A stretch of DNA of 23,242 nucleotides from Minisyncoccota bacterium (GTDB taxonomy: Bacteria > Patescibacteriota > Minisyncoccia > Minisyncoccales > Minisyncoccaceae), in NCBI GenBank assembly GCA_028704295.1, contig JAQVLF010000004.1:1-23242 (forward strand). The letters are read 5' to 3'. This document shows positions 1 to 7,253 of the stretch, piece after piece (positions within the stretch are counted from its first letter, which is position 1; each line of letters starts with the position of its first letter). The notes under the pieces were generated by a model that saw only the letters and a program-made list of their open reading frames with translations, was not told the origin of the DNA and did no database searches. The position numbers and the translations under genes were made by a program.

Positions 1-561
1 GTTCCATTAAGTATTAAGAAAATAGCAGAACTTATTGAATTTGATAATTTGAAAGCATTAGAATCATTTATTGAAATATCTAAAAAGATTAGCAAGACAA
101 TTGATCAAAAGAAGTACGGGCTTATCAATTGGCCAGAAGTTAATCCTAAGACTGTAAGAGATAAGATTTACTTTATCTTAAAGCATAATAAAAAGCCTTT
201 GCATTATAAGGATATTTCAAGAGGAATTGACAATCTAAATTCAGAATTAGTGGCAACTTCAGTTTCTCATAAAAAATTGCACCCTCAGACCATTCACAAT
301 GAATTAATACGAAACAATAATTTTGTACTTATTGGAAGGGGTATTTACGCACTCAAAGAATGGGGGTATAATGAAGGGCAGGTAAAGGATGTTATTAAAG
401 ACATATTAAGAAATAATAAGAATCCTTTATCTAAAGAAGAAGTAATTAATTTAGTCTCGGAAAAGAGAATTGTAAGAGAGTCTACTATCTTGCTTAACCT
501 TCAAAACAAAAAATTGTTTTCAAAAGATAATTTTGGAAAGTATAAAATCCGAGAAAGTTAA
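1..561 (+). CDS. HARE-type winged-helix DNA-binding protein, 3' part
   Basis: The reading frame is open from the first base, so the gene starts outside the window. A TTG at 49 is only an internal codon. The visible 186 residues contain a segment (PLHYKDISRGI, then LHPQTIHNELIRNN and FVLIGRGIYALKEWGY) typical of the HARE-HTH winged-helix fold, related to the RNA polymerase delta subunit N-terminus. A second winged-helix-like repeat follows near the C-terminus (NPLSKEEVINLVSEKR). In Patescibacteria such domains often sit behind a sigma-70 region-4-like helix-turn-helix, which would lie upstream here; that part is inference. The likely role is transcription regulation or a sigma-like function. 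The next gene begins 5 nt after the stop, so it may be co-transcribed with the membrane protein and ATPase. I am fairly sure of the domain and unsure of the biological role. Confidence 0.75.
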   Translation, partial: VPLSIKKIAELIEFDNLKALESFIEISKKISKTIDQKKYGLINWPEVNPKTVRDKIYFILKHNKKPLHYKDISRGIDNLNSELVATSVSHKKLHPQTIHNELIRNNNFVLIGRGIYALKEWGYNEGQVKDVIKDILRNNKNPLSKEEVINLVSEKRIVRESTILLNLQNKKLFSKDNFGKYKIRES

Positions 562-566
562 GTCTC

Positions 567-1865
567 ATGCCTGAATTTTTAATAGAAACTTGGTATCAAA
601 TTCTTCCTTATTTAGAATTTATTTTTGTCATATTTTTAAGCATATGGTGGATTGTTTTGCCGTATTATGCTTTTAAATTGCTTCATTGGTCATATTTTTT
701 ATGGAAAAATACCCAATTTGTTTTAGCTGTGGATAATATTATTCTGGAATTTAAATTTCCGAGAGAAATTGTAAAGCCTTTAAAAACAATGGAAGATGTT
801 TTTGCTCTTATCTGGGGAGCAATGTTTGATCCTCCTAATTTAAAGGAAAGATATTTTGAGGGAAAAGTTCTTTTAGGATTTTCGCTTGAGATTGTGAGCT
901 TGGAGGGCGTTCCTCATTTCTATTTAAGAATTCCAACAGGTTCAAGAAAAATGATTGAGGCTGCTGTTCATTCTCAATATCCTAGTGTAGAAATTTCAGA
1001 AGTAGAAGACTATACAAGAAATATTCCATGGGATATTCCTAACAAAGAATGGGATTTGTGGGGATGCAATTACATGCCTACAAAAAGTGATGTCTATCCT
1101 ATTAAAACATACAAAAAATTCTTTGAGCAAGGAGTAGAAACTCCGTATGAAGAAAAAAGAATAGATCCAATAAGTGATCTTATTGAGGCTTTTTCTAAGC
1201 TTGGAAAAGGGGAACAATTATGGTTTCAAATTCTAGCATCTTCTGCAGGAGATGATGAAAATGACTATGTAAAGAGGGGAAAAGTTTTGGTCAATGAATT
1301 AACAAAGCGTCCTAAGTCAAAAGAAGTAAAGTCTCTTTTTGGTCAAGCTATAGATGTTTTTACTGGAAACATTAGTGAAGAAAAGGCAGAAGAAAAGCTT
1401 TTGCCCCCAGAAATGTTCTTGACTCCTGGCGAAAGGGAGGTTGTATCTGCTATAGAAGAAAAAATTTCAAAGCCTGGATTTAATTGCTCGATAAGGGCAA
1501 TGTATATTGCTAAAAAGGATGTCTTTTTTAGTCCAAATAAAGTAATTCCAATTGCATATATGAATCAGTTTCAAACCAAAAACTTGAATACGATATTGCC
1601 TTTCAAAAAGACTATTACAAAAATACAGCCACCTGATATAATGCAGGAAAGAAGGGCCTACTTAAGAAAGAGAGATTTATTTATGAGATATATTTTAAGG
1701 GACTCACCTTTTACACAATATCCAGGGGGGGTTTGTTTTTTAAGCACAGAGGAATTAGCCACATTATATCACTTCCCAGGATTTGAAGTTGCTCCAACAG
1801 TACAATTAGAAAGATTAGAAATTAAAAAGGCACCGCCTCCATCTACATTGCCTATTGAAGATTAA
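567..1865 (+). CDS. Membrane-anchored conserved protein paired with VirD4-like ATPase
   Basis: The protein has 432 aa. The N-terminus carries a long hydrophobic stretch (about residues 10-48, with aromatic runs), which gives one or two membrane segments. The rest is a soluble domain with no motif I can name. It contains a basic C-terminal part with a cluster of arginines (QERRAYLRKRDLF). The ATG lies 5 nt after the previous stop without a Shine-Dalgarno sequence, and the next gene starts 5 nt after its own stop, so it is very probably translated with the VirD4-like ATPase. Such membrane-protein/ATPase pairs recur in CPR genomes. By context it may dock the ATPase to the membrane, as TraM/TrbL-type partners do for coupling proteins. 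That role is inference, and I do not recognise a characterised family. Confidence 0.7.
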   Translation: MPEFLIETWYQILPYLEFIFVIFLSIWWIVLPYYAFKLLHWSYFLWKNTQFVLAVDNIILEFKFPREIVKPLKTMEDVFALIWGAMFDPPNLKERYFEGKVLLGFSLEIVSLEGVPHFYLRIPTGSRKMIEAAVHSQYPSVEISEVEDYTRNIPWDIPNKEWDLWGCNYMPTKSDVYPIKTYKKFFEQGVETPYEEKRIDPISDLIEAFSKLGKGEQLWFQILASSAGDDENDYVKRGKVLVNELTKRPKSKEVKSLFGQAIDVFTGNISEEKAEEKLLPPEMFLTPGEREVVSAIEEKISKPGFNCSIRAMYIAKKDVFFSPNKVIPIAYMNQFQTKNLNTILPFKKTITKIQPPDIMQERRAYLRKRDLFMRYILRDSPFTQYPGGVCFLSTEELATLYHFPGFEVAPTVQLERLEIKKAPPPSTLPIED

Positions 1866-1870
1866 AATTT

Positions 1871-3508
1871 ATGGATCAAAATAATAAAATTACATTTTTT
1901 GGTGAAACCAACTTTAGAGGGGATAGGAAAAAGTTCGGTATAAAAGCAGACGATAGACTTCGTCATATGTATATTATTGGAAAGACAGGAATGGGAAAAA
2001 CTGAGCTTTTAAAAAACATGATTATACAAGATATTCTAAATGGTGATGGTGTTGGCTTTGTTGATCCTCACGGAGACGCAGCAGATGAAATATTAAACTT
2101 TATTCCAGAGGAGAGAATAAAAGACGTCATATACTTCAACCCAGGGGATGTTAATTATCCAATCGCTTTTAATATTATGGAAAGTGTATCGGAAGATGAA
2201 CGACATCTTGTAGCAGCAGGGCTTATGGGTGTATTTAAGAAGATTTGGCCAGATGTATGGTCTGCTAGAATGGAATACATTTTAAATAACACAATTTTAT
2301 CTCTTTTAGAAATTGAAGGAGCCACACTTTTAGGAATTAATAGATTATTGTCTGACGCTGAATGGAGAGAGGAGATTGTTAATCAATTAAAAGACCCTGT
2401 TATTAAGGCCTTTTGGACACAGGAATTTTCAAAATACAGCCAAAAGTATGAGGTTGAGGCAACTGCTGCTATTCAGAACAAAATTGGTCAGTTCATTTCT
2501 ACTCCTCTAATTAGAAATATTGTTGGTCAAGTAAAATCAACAATTAACATGAGGAGTATTATGGACGGGAAAAAAATTCTCATCATTAATTTGTCTAAAG
2601 GAAGAATCGGGGAAGATGCTTCAAAGCTTTTAGGAGCGCTTTTAATTACTAAAATACAGCTAGCTGCCATGTCTAGAGTCGATATTAAAGAATTTGAAAG
2701 AAGTCCTTTTTATCTATATGTTGATGAATTTCAAAATTTTGCAACTGAATCTTTTGCAACAATTCTATCAGAGGCAAGAAAGTATAAATTGTCTTTAACT
2801 TTAGCTCATCAATATATATCTCAAATGGACGATTCTGTAAGGGGAGCTGTATTTGGAAATATTGGGACAATGATAATTTTTAGAATAGGAGCAGAAGATG
2901 CAGAAGTTTTAAGAAAAGAATTCTCGCCAGAATTTACAGAAGAAGACCTTGTTAATTTAGCAAGGCAGAATATTTATGTAAGGCTTATGATTGATGGGTT
3001 GACTTCAAGGCCTTTTTCAGCAGAAACGCTTTATCCAAGACAAATGCCAGAAAAAGTTTTTGTTAATGACATTATTGATTATTCAAGAAAAAAATATGGA
3101 AGAAGTAAACTAGAAGTTGATAGATATATAGCAGAGAGCATTATCGAGAAAAATGATAAAGAGGAAAAAAAGAAAGCACAAGAGCTTTATGATGCTAAAT
3201 GCAGCATGTGCGGCAAAAAGATAAAAATACCTTTTGAGCCTGAAAGGGGCCGTGAAGTATTATGTAAATCATGTTTGAAGAAAAAAGAAGGAACTCGAGA
3301 AAGTGCATTTAGCTCTCTTCCAGGCGTTAGTTTAAAAGAAATTTCTAAGGACTTTGTCCCCGAAGTAAGAAAGGATAAAAAAGATGTAAAATTGACTGAG
3401 CTTAAAGATATTATTGCTGATATTAAAAAATCAAAAGATGAAGAATTAATTGAGGAAAATGATCTTGAGACAGGCGAGATTAAGCCGGGAGATCATATTA
3501 AGTTTTAA
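1871..3508 (+). CDS. VirD4/TraG-like DNA-translocating ATPase with C-terminal zinc ribbon
   Basis: The protein has 545 aa. Walker A is GKTGMGKT at residues 37-44. A Walker B segment, YLYVDEFQNFA, lies near residue 285 and is followed by the sensor region (LSEARKYKLSLTLAHQY) that is diagnostic of the TraG/TraD/VirD4 and HerA-FtsK superfamily. There is no N-terminal membrane segment; the neighbour upstream supplies one. After the ATPase domain comes a two-CxxC zinc ribbon (CSMCGKK near residue 443 and CKSC near 463), then a charged Lys/Glu-rich tail. VirD4-type hexamers pump DNA through membranes in conjugation. No relaxase, VirB4 or other type IV secretion gene is visible here, so transfer, uptake or chromosome handling are all possible. 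The stop is 4 nt before the pgk ATG. Confidence 0.85.
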   Translation: MDQNNKITFFGETNFRGDRKKFGIKADDRLRHMYIIGKTGMGKTELLKNMIIQDILNGDGVGFVDPHGDAADEILNFIPEERIKDVIYFNPGDVNYPIAFNIMESVSEDERHLVAAGLMGVFKKIWPDVWSARMEYILNNTILSLLEIEGATLLGINRLLSDAEWREEIVNQLKDPVIKAFWTQEFSKYSQKYEVEATAAIQNKIGQFISTPLIRNIVGQVKSTINMRSIMDGKKILIINLSKGRIGEDASKLLGALLITKIQLAAMSRVDIKEFERSPFYLYVDEFQNFATESFATILSEARKYKLSLTLAHQYISQMDDSVRGAVFGNIGTMIIFRIGAEDAEVLRKEFSPEFTEEDLVNLARQNIYVRLMIDGLTSRPFSAETLYPRQMPEKVFVNDIIDYSRKKYGRSKLEVDRYIAESIIEKNDKEEKKKAQELYDAKCSMCGKKIKIPFEPERGREVLCKSCLKKKEGTRESAFSSLPGVSLKEISKDFVPEVRKDKKDVKLTELKDIIADIKKSKDEELIEENDLETGEIKPGDHIKF

Positions 3509-3512
3509 TTTC

Positions 3513-4679
3513 ATGAAAAATTTAAGAGATATTGACGTAGATAATAAAAAAGTTTTAGTAAGAGTAGATTTTAACGTTCCTTTGACTAATGACTTAGAGG
3601 TGGAGGATGATTTTCGCATTATATCTCATTTGCCTACAATCAAATATCTGAAAGAGAATAATGCAAAGATTATTTTAATAAGCCACTTAGGAAAGCCAAA
3701 AGGAAAAGAATTAGGCTCGTCTTTAAAGCCTATTGCATCTAAATTGGAAGAGATTTCTTCTTACGAAGTTAAATTTGCAGAAGATGCTCTAGGAGAAAAG
3801 GCATTGAAAGCAATCAATGAATTACAGACAGGAGAAATACTTCTTTTAGAAAATTTAAGATTTTATCCTGAAGAAGAGGAGAATAATAGTGAGTTTGCTG
3901 CCTCTCTTGCAAGACAAGCAGATATTTTTGTGGAAGATGCTTTTTCTACTTGCCATAGAGAGCATGCTTCAATAGTAGGTATTCCTAAATTTATTGATGC
4001 TTATCCAGGATTTCTTTTAGAAAAAGAGATTAAGGCCCTAGATAATGCTCTTTTGAAAGCAGAACGACCCCTTGTCACACTAATTGGAGGGGCTAAAATT
4101 ATAACAAAGACTGGAGTTATTGAAAACTTCTTAAAAAAAGCAGATGCCGTACTTTTAGGAGGATTGATTGCAAACACAGTTTTAGAATTAAAGGAGCTTT
4201 ATGGGGAAGAGAAGCTTAAAGATAAAGAAGTTTTTGAAGCAATTAAAAATATTAATTTTAATGATCCTAAATTGATTGTTCCTATAGACGGCGTTATTTC
4301 TAAAGACAGCTATTCAAGAGTGGGAAGCGTTGATACTATAAAAGAGGGGGAAGACATTGCTGATATAGGTCCTGAAACAATTAATTACTACAAAGAAATT
4401 ATTAAAAAAGCAAAGACTATTATTTGGAATGGTCCTATGGGAAAAATAGAAAGCGAAGTTTTTTCTAAAGGAACTTTGGAAATTGCAGAAGCTATTGCAA
4501 AAACGGGAAATTATTCTGTTGTTGGAGGAGGAGAAACAATTGATTTTATTAATAATAAAAAGATGGCGCCAGGCTTTAGCTTCATATCAAGCGGAGGAGG
4601 AGCAATGCTTGAATATATATCAGGCAAAAAGCTTCCTGGAATAGAAGCTTTAGAAAAGCATTATGGAAGACAAAATTAG
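3513..4679 (+). CDS. pgk: Phosphoglycerate kinase
   Basis: The protein has 388 aa, slightly shorter than the usual 390-415. It transfers phosphate from 1,3-bisphosphoglycerate to ADP in glycolysis, in the cytoplasm. Visible family motifs include VRVDFNVPL near the N-terminus, SHLGKPKG, LLENLRFYPEEE, DAFSTCHREHAS (a variant of DAFGTAHRAHAS), GGAKIITKTGVIEN with both lysines of the nucleotide loop, NGPMGKIE, and the C-terminal GGGET and SSGGGAMLEY. I chose the ATG 4 nt after the VirD4-like stop. An upstream in-frame ATG at 3450 would add 21 residues that lie inside the ATPase coding region and do not match PGK. The 3' end overlaps the start of the DHH phosphoesterase by 17 nt, so the two are probably translationally coupled. 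Confidence 0.96.
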   Translation: MKNLRDIDVDNKKVLVRVDFNVPLTNDLEVEDDFRIISHLPTIKYLKENNAKIILISHLGKPKGKELGSSLKPIASKLEEISSYEVKFAEDALGEKALKAINELQTGEILLLENLRFYPEEEENNSEFAASLARQADIFVEDAFSTCHREHASIVGIPKFIDAYPGFLLEKEIKALDNALLKAERPLVTLIGGAKIITKTGVIENFLKKADAVLLGGLIANTVLELKELYGEEKLKDKEVFEAIKNINFNDPKLIVPIDGVISKDSYSRVGSVDTIKEGEDIADIGPETINYYKEIIKKAKTIIWNGPMGKIESEVFSKGTLEIAEAIAKTGNYSVVGGGETIDFINNKKMAPGFSFISSGGGAMLEYISGKKLPGIEALEKHYGRQN

Positions 4680-5835
4680 AAACATTGAATTAGCTGCCGC
4701 ACGGATCAAAAAAGCTGTTTTAGATGAGGAGCAAATAGCAATATATGGCGATTCTGACATGGATGGCGTTGCTTCAGTTACTATATTAGAAGAAGCAGTT
4801 TGCAATTTAGCCTCTCTTTTGAAGAAGAAAATTCCTAAGATTATTATTGCTTTTCCAGACAGGGATAAAGAAGGCTACGGCTTAAACGAAAGAGCTTTGG
4901 CTTTTTTAAATAAAAAGAAAGGCAATAAAAAAAGCCTTTTAATAACATTAGATTGCGGAATTACAAATGTAAAAGAAGTTGAGGAAGCTAGAAAAATGGG
5001 CTTTGAGGTGATTATAGTAGATCACCATAAAGTATTAGATGAAGTTCCAGAAGCTGATATTATTGTTGATCCTAAACATCCCTTAGATGATTGCTATTTT
5101 AAAGAATATGCAAACGCTGGATTGACTTTTAAATTAGTAGAAGAAATATTAGGAGATCAAATGTCATCATATTTAAGGAGTACGTTCATCGAGCTTGTAA
5201 TGCTTGCAACAATTGCAGATATGATGGCAGAGGAGGAAGAAAATCAAAAATGGATTTATGAGGGCCTTCTCAATATAAATAAATCTCAAAGGCCAGCTAT
5301 TTTAGCTTTTATGGAAATCTTGGGGCCGATGAATTCAAAAAGAGAGTTTGTGAACAGGATCATTTCTGTCTTCAATACTGTTAAAATGAAAGACCATAGA
5401 GTGATCACTTATGACTTTATTAGAACAAATAACTTTGAAGAAGCTAAAGAAAAAGTAAAAGAGTTTTTGCAAGACGCAGAAGATAGGCAGAATGAAATCA
5501 GAGCCTTGACAGAAAACCTAAAGGAAGAATTGAAAAACGACTTATCAAATGTTGTTTTTAAAGGTTCAAGAGATTACAGGGCAGATTACTTAGGAGCTGT
5601 TGCATCAAGGCTTGTAGGGTTTTTAGGGAAGCCTGTTTTTCTATACGCTCAGAAAAAAGATTTGAGTAGGGGAACAGTTAGGGTCCCAAAAGGAATTGAT
5701 GCAGTTAAAGCCATGGATTCATGCAAGGAAGTTTTAATGATGTATGGGGGGCATGCTCCAGCGGCTGGGTTTACTGTTAAAAATGAAAATTTAGAGAAGT
5801 TTAAAGATTGTCTTATTAAATATTTTGGGAAATAA
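4663..5835 (+). CDS. Short RecJ-like DHH/DHHA1 phosphoesterase
   Basis: The protein has 390 aa. The N-terminal DHH domain has motif I YGDSDMDGVAS (Asp30, Asp32, Asp34), motif II TLDCG (Asp97) and motif III VDHHK (Asp120, His121, His122). The C-terminal DHHA1 domain ends in GGHAPAAGF at residues 362-370, the substrate-clamping glycine/histidine motif. The metal-binding set appears complete, so it should be an active Mn-dependent phosphodiesterase. At this length it lacks the OB-fold extensions of full RecJ (over 550 aa). It could act on single-stranded DNA, on nano-RNA or on cyclic dinucleotides, and sequence alone does not decide. It starts inside the end of pgk (17-nt overlap). The first structured element downstream is the hairpin beginning at 5841. 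Confidence 0.88.
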   Translation: MEDKIRNIELAAARIKKAVLDEEQIAIYGDSDMDGVASVTILEEAVCNLASLLKKKIPKIIIAFPDRDKEGYGLNERALAFLNKKKGNKKSLLITLDCGITNVKEVEEARKMGFEVIIVDHHKVLDEVPEADIIVDPKHPLDDCYFKEYANAGLTFKLVEEILGDQMSSYLRSTFIELVMLATIADMMAEEEENQKWIYEGLLNINKSQRPAILAFMEILGPMNSKREFVNRIISVFNTVKMKDHRVITYDFIRTNNFEEAKEKVKEFLQDAEDRQNEIRALTENLKEELKNDLSNVVFKGSRDYRADYLGAVASRLVGFLGKPVFLYAQKKDLSRGTVRVPKGIDAVKAMDSCKEVLMMYGGHAPAAGFTVKNENLEKFKDCLIKYFGK

Positions 5836-5881
5836 AAAGAGGGAGTCTATGATCCAATTTTCATTGGAGCACAGGACTCCC
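5831..5881 (-). terminator. Rho-independent terminator of the structured RNA
   Basis: On the minus strand GGGAGUC (5875-5881) pairs with GACUCCC (5841-5847), and an inner 5-bp stem closed by a GAAA tetraloop (5854-5867) sits between them. A UCUUUUUAUU tail follows. Read on the plus strand the same stem would lie just after the recJ-like stop, but it lacks a good U-tract there. Confidence 0.65.
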
Positions 5882-5891
5882 TTGTTCGTTT

Positions 5892-5918
5892 CTCGGGAGG
5901 GTGATATACCCTCCCGAG
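5892..5918. repeat. Perfect 11-bp inverted repeat
   Basis: CTCGGGAGGGT (5892-5902) and its exact complement (5908-5918) flank a 5-nt loop. It is far more GC-rich than its surroundings and forms the strongest stem of the candidate RNA. Confidence 0.8.
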
Positions 5919-6008
5919 CGCTTCCTCTTTATCAATACCGACTTGGTCGGTATCGATGATTTTCTGGGGGGCCGGAGTCCCCTTGTTCTTCAGCGACATA
6001 CCAAAAGT

Positions 6009-6036
6009 ACTATACTATATATTTAGAATTTGTCAA
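6009..6036 (-). promoter_or_regulatory. Sigma-70-type promoter of the structured RNA
   Basis: Read on the minus strand, a perfect -35 TTGACA (6031-6036), a 16-nt spacer and a -10 TATAGT (6009-6014, 5/6 match) are seen. The expected start is about 6002. No ORF follows directly, only the folded region. Confidence 0.65.
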
Positions 6037-6086
6037 TAGGCTGCGCCTACATTTTACTCCGAAGTGCGAATAATTAAATATACAAA

Positions 6087-6184
6087 AGGACACCTTCTTT
6101 GATATAGTTAAGCATATACATAACAAACTTAACAAAACAAAAAAGATGTCCTATGCACATATTACACCAAACGAGAAATTCTGA
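6087..6184 (+). mobile_element. Possible IS30-like remnant with inverted repeat
   Basis: An imperfect inverted repeat (AGGACACCTTCTTT near 6087-6100 against the complement of the stretch at about 6138-6151, 12 of 14 matching) encloses a second small repeat (GTTAAG/CTTAAC). An ATG at 6146 at the inner edge begins a 12-codon frame, MSYAHITPNEKF, then TGA. This resembles the MSYxHLTxxER start of IS30-family transposases, but no further transposase sequence is readable in any frame that I followed. It may be a decayed insertion end, or simply a hairpin with chance similarity. Confidence 0.25.
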
Positions 6185-6326
6185 TGATTCAGTTGGATTA
6201 AGTTCTAAGATAAGTAATTTCCTGAGACTCTCTCCCTGCTTCGTCTAATCCAATCACATATTCAAATCCTTGTTTTTTTTATCCTATTTTCTTCTTTTAG
6301 ATTTAATATAAAAAAAAGAGGCAGCG
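6185..6326. other. Non-coding spacer with a distant inverted repeat
   Basis: No gene is supported here. TTGGATTA near 6194 and its complement TAATCCAA near 6246 form an 8-bp inverted repeat around a 44-nt interval. A pyrimidine-rich run and an A-run (6308-6317) precede the minus-strand gene's stop. Read on the minus strand the A-run gives a U-tract just after that gene, but without a clear stem. Confidence 0.4.
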
Positions 6327-6725
6327 TTATTCATACCCCGGCTCATAGATTTCCCACGTAGTGGGAAAACCATCAAAATCTTCCAGCGTTCTTCCTGGGA
6401 CACGTGCCGTTTGATATTTTTTAAGTATAGCATGTGTTCCGTTATATCTTATCGTGTTCACATTACCGTCAAATAGCTTCAATTCCCATACTGTTCCATC
6501 ATCTTCAGCTTTCACAACGTAATAGATGGAAGTACGGGCGAAAAGTCCGTATCGTTGCTGCTTTTCCATAGTGAAATAAAATGGAACTCCATCTTTATAA
6601 CCCACCGGAAGAAGGCAGTATTCGTCAACGGTAACATTTTCAGGCACACCCGACGATACCCAATCAAGGGAAATGGCTAAAATTGCCACGGCGAGAATAA
6701 AACAAGCAATATACTTACCCCTCAT
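6327..6725 (-). CDS. Small exported protein of unknown function
   Basis: The protein has 132 aa. The start is the ATG at 6725 because GGAGG (6731-6735) lies 5 nt upstream. The open frame extends farther up to 6884, but that extension overlaps the neighbouring small ORF in another frame and looks spurious. The N-terminus MRGKYIACFILAVAILAIS is a typical signal peptide or anchor, with a possible cleavage site after about residue 27. The mature part is a roughly 100-residue beta-rich-looking domain (tyrosine, tryptophan and charged residues, no cysteines after the short CLLP). I recognise no family. It is less AT-rich than the core genes and uses a Shine-Dalgarno sequence, which they lack, so acquisition by transfer is plausible. 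Confidence 0.65.
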   Translation of the reverse strand: MRGKYIACFILAVAILAISLDWVSSGVPENVTVDEYCLLPVGYKDGVPFYFTMEKQQRYGLFARTSIYYVVKAEDDGTVWELKLFDGNVNTIRYNGTHAILKKYQTARVPGRTLEDFDGFPTTWEIYEPGYE

Positions 6726-6741
6726 AATAACCTCCGATTGT

Positions 6742-6769
6742 TTTATACAACGAAATAATAAAAATTCAA
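6742..6769 (-). promoter_or_regulatory. Promoter of the small exported protein gene
   Basis: On the minus strand: -35 TTGAAT (6764-6769), a 16-nt spacer and -10 TATAAA (6742-6747). The predicted start near 6735 puts the GGAGG ribosome site at the very 5' end of the message. Confidence 0.45.
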
Positions 6770-6787
6770 AAAAGGAATATATCTTAA

Positions 6788-6949
6788 TTAGCAAGAAGCA
6801 ATGATTGCTAAAAAAGATATGATTCCAGCATAGGCAGCGGCGGGGTACAAAGGCGGCCTTTTGCTCTCTGGCAATGATAGGCAAAAGAGCGAAATCAGAA
6901 TCATCCCGCTGCCAATAAGGATGAAGTTAGCAATGGCTTTAAGTATCAT
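6788..6949 (-). CDS. 53-aa two-helix membrane peptide
   Basis: The frame starts at the ATG at 6949, 9 nt after a perfect AGGAGG (6959-6964), and ends with TAA at 6788-6790. It encodes MILKAIANFILIGSGMILIS and then a short polar stretch with ESKRPP. A second hydrophobic helix ending in IIASC follows. Two membrane segments joined by a short basic loop are predicted. It lies 62 nt upstream of the exported-protein gene on the same strand, and each has its own promoter-like sequence. No homologue is recognised. The strong ribosome site and clean membrane topology argue that it is a real gene. Confidence 0.55.
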   Translation of the reverse strand: MILKAIANFILIGSGMILISLFCLSLPESKRPPLYPAAAYAGIISFLAIIASC

Positions 6950-6970
6950 AAATTATAACCTCCTATAATT

Positions 6971-6999
6971 ATATTACGTTAATATTTTCAATTAGTCAA
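6971..6999 (-). promoter_or_regulatory. Promoter upstream of the 53-aa peptide
   Basis: On the minus strand: -35 TTGACT (6994-6999), a 17-nt spacer and -10 TAATAT (6971-6976). A better -10 match, TATAAT (6968-6973), would need a 20-nt spacer. The leader contains the AGGAGG site. Confidence 0.4.
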
Positions 7000-7022
7000 A
7001 ATTTCAATAAAAAAAGAGTAAA

Positions 7023-7247
7023 TTATTCCTTAAACGTTTGCTTAGATTTGTGATCAACATACCGTTTTAGGAGTGTTGCCCTTGGTTCAACTTCGGACCT
7101 TATAATTTCCAGCAAGCCTCGACATTCTGCTTCTCGGCTTACATTCATTAGTTTTAGAATTTCATCAATTAGTTCTTCTCTTGGATTTTCTCTGTATTCC
7201 TTTATGAGCTCAACAACTCTTCTAGTCTCTGGATTATAAAGATCCAT
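7023..7247 (-). CDS. 74-aa helical protein of unknown function
   Basis: The protein has 74 aa and appears almost entirely helical and charged (VVELIKEYRENP, EELIDEILKLMN, GLLEIIRSE). It has no membrane segment and no metal motif apart from single Cys and His residues. A near-consensus promoter (TTGACA, 17 nt, TATATA) ends 6 nt before the ATG, so the message should be leaderless. It stands alone between the RNase P terminator and the 53-aa peptide. Size and composition would suit a small DNA- or protein-binding regulator or an antitoxin-like protein, but this is only a guess and no family is recognised. Confidence 0.6.
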   Translation of the reverse strand: MDLYNPETRRVVELIKEYRENPREELIDEILKLMNVSREAECRGLLEIIRSEVEPRATLLKRYVDHKSKQTFKE

Positions 7248-7253
7248 AACAAC

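Larger units (their letters stand above)
5831..6003 (-). ncRNA. Candidate structured small RNA of unknown class
   Basis: No ORF explains this stretch, but on the minus strand it has all parts of an independent RNA gene. A promoter (TTGACA, 16 nt, TATAGT) sets a start near 6002. Several strong stems follow: a 12-bp hairpin with a CAA loop at 5932-5958, a perfect 11-bp hairpin with a 5-nt loop at 5892-5918, and a terminator stem at 5841-5881 that contains an inner CCAAU-GAAA-AUUGG hairpin. The U-tract is at 5831-5840. The A-C mismatch that the 5932-5958 stem has on the plus strand becomes a G-U pair on the minus strand, which favours minus-strand transcription. The octamer GAACAAGG occurs twice, 101 nt apart, beside the complementary heptamers GGACUCC and GGAGUCC, which could close a long-range stem. 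I do not recognise it as 6S, SRP, tmRNA or a known riboswitch. Confidence 0.6.

Noticed and set aside
3450..3512. Upstream in-frame ATG for pgk
   Set aside because: The 21 extra residues lie inside the VirD4-like coding region and do not match phosphoglycerate kinases; the ATG at 3513 fits the family start.
6349..6368. Perfect hairpin TTTCCCAC/GTGGGAAA
   Set aside because: It lies inside the coding sequence of the exported protein, without a U-tract, so it is not called a terminator.
6726..6884. Longer N-terminus for the small exported protein
   Set aside because: It would bury the signal peptide and bypass the GGAGG site, and it overlaps the 53-aa peptide in another frame.
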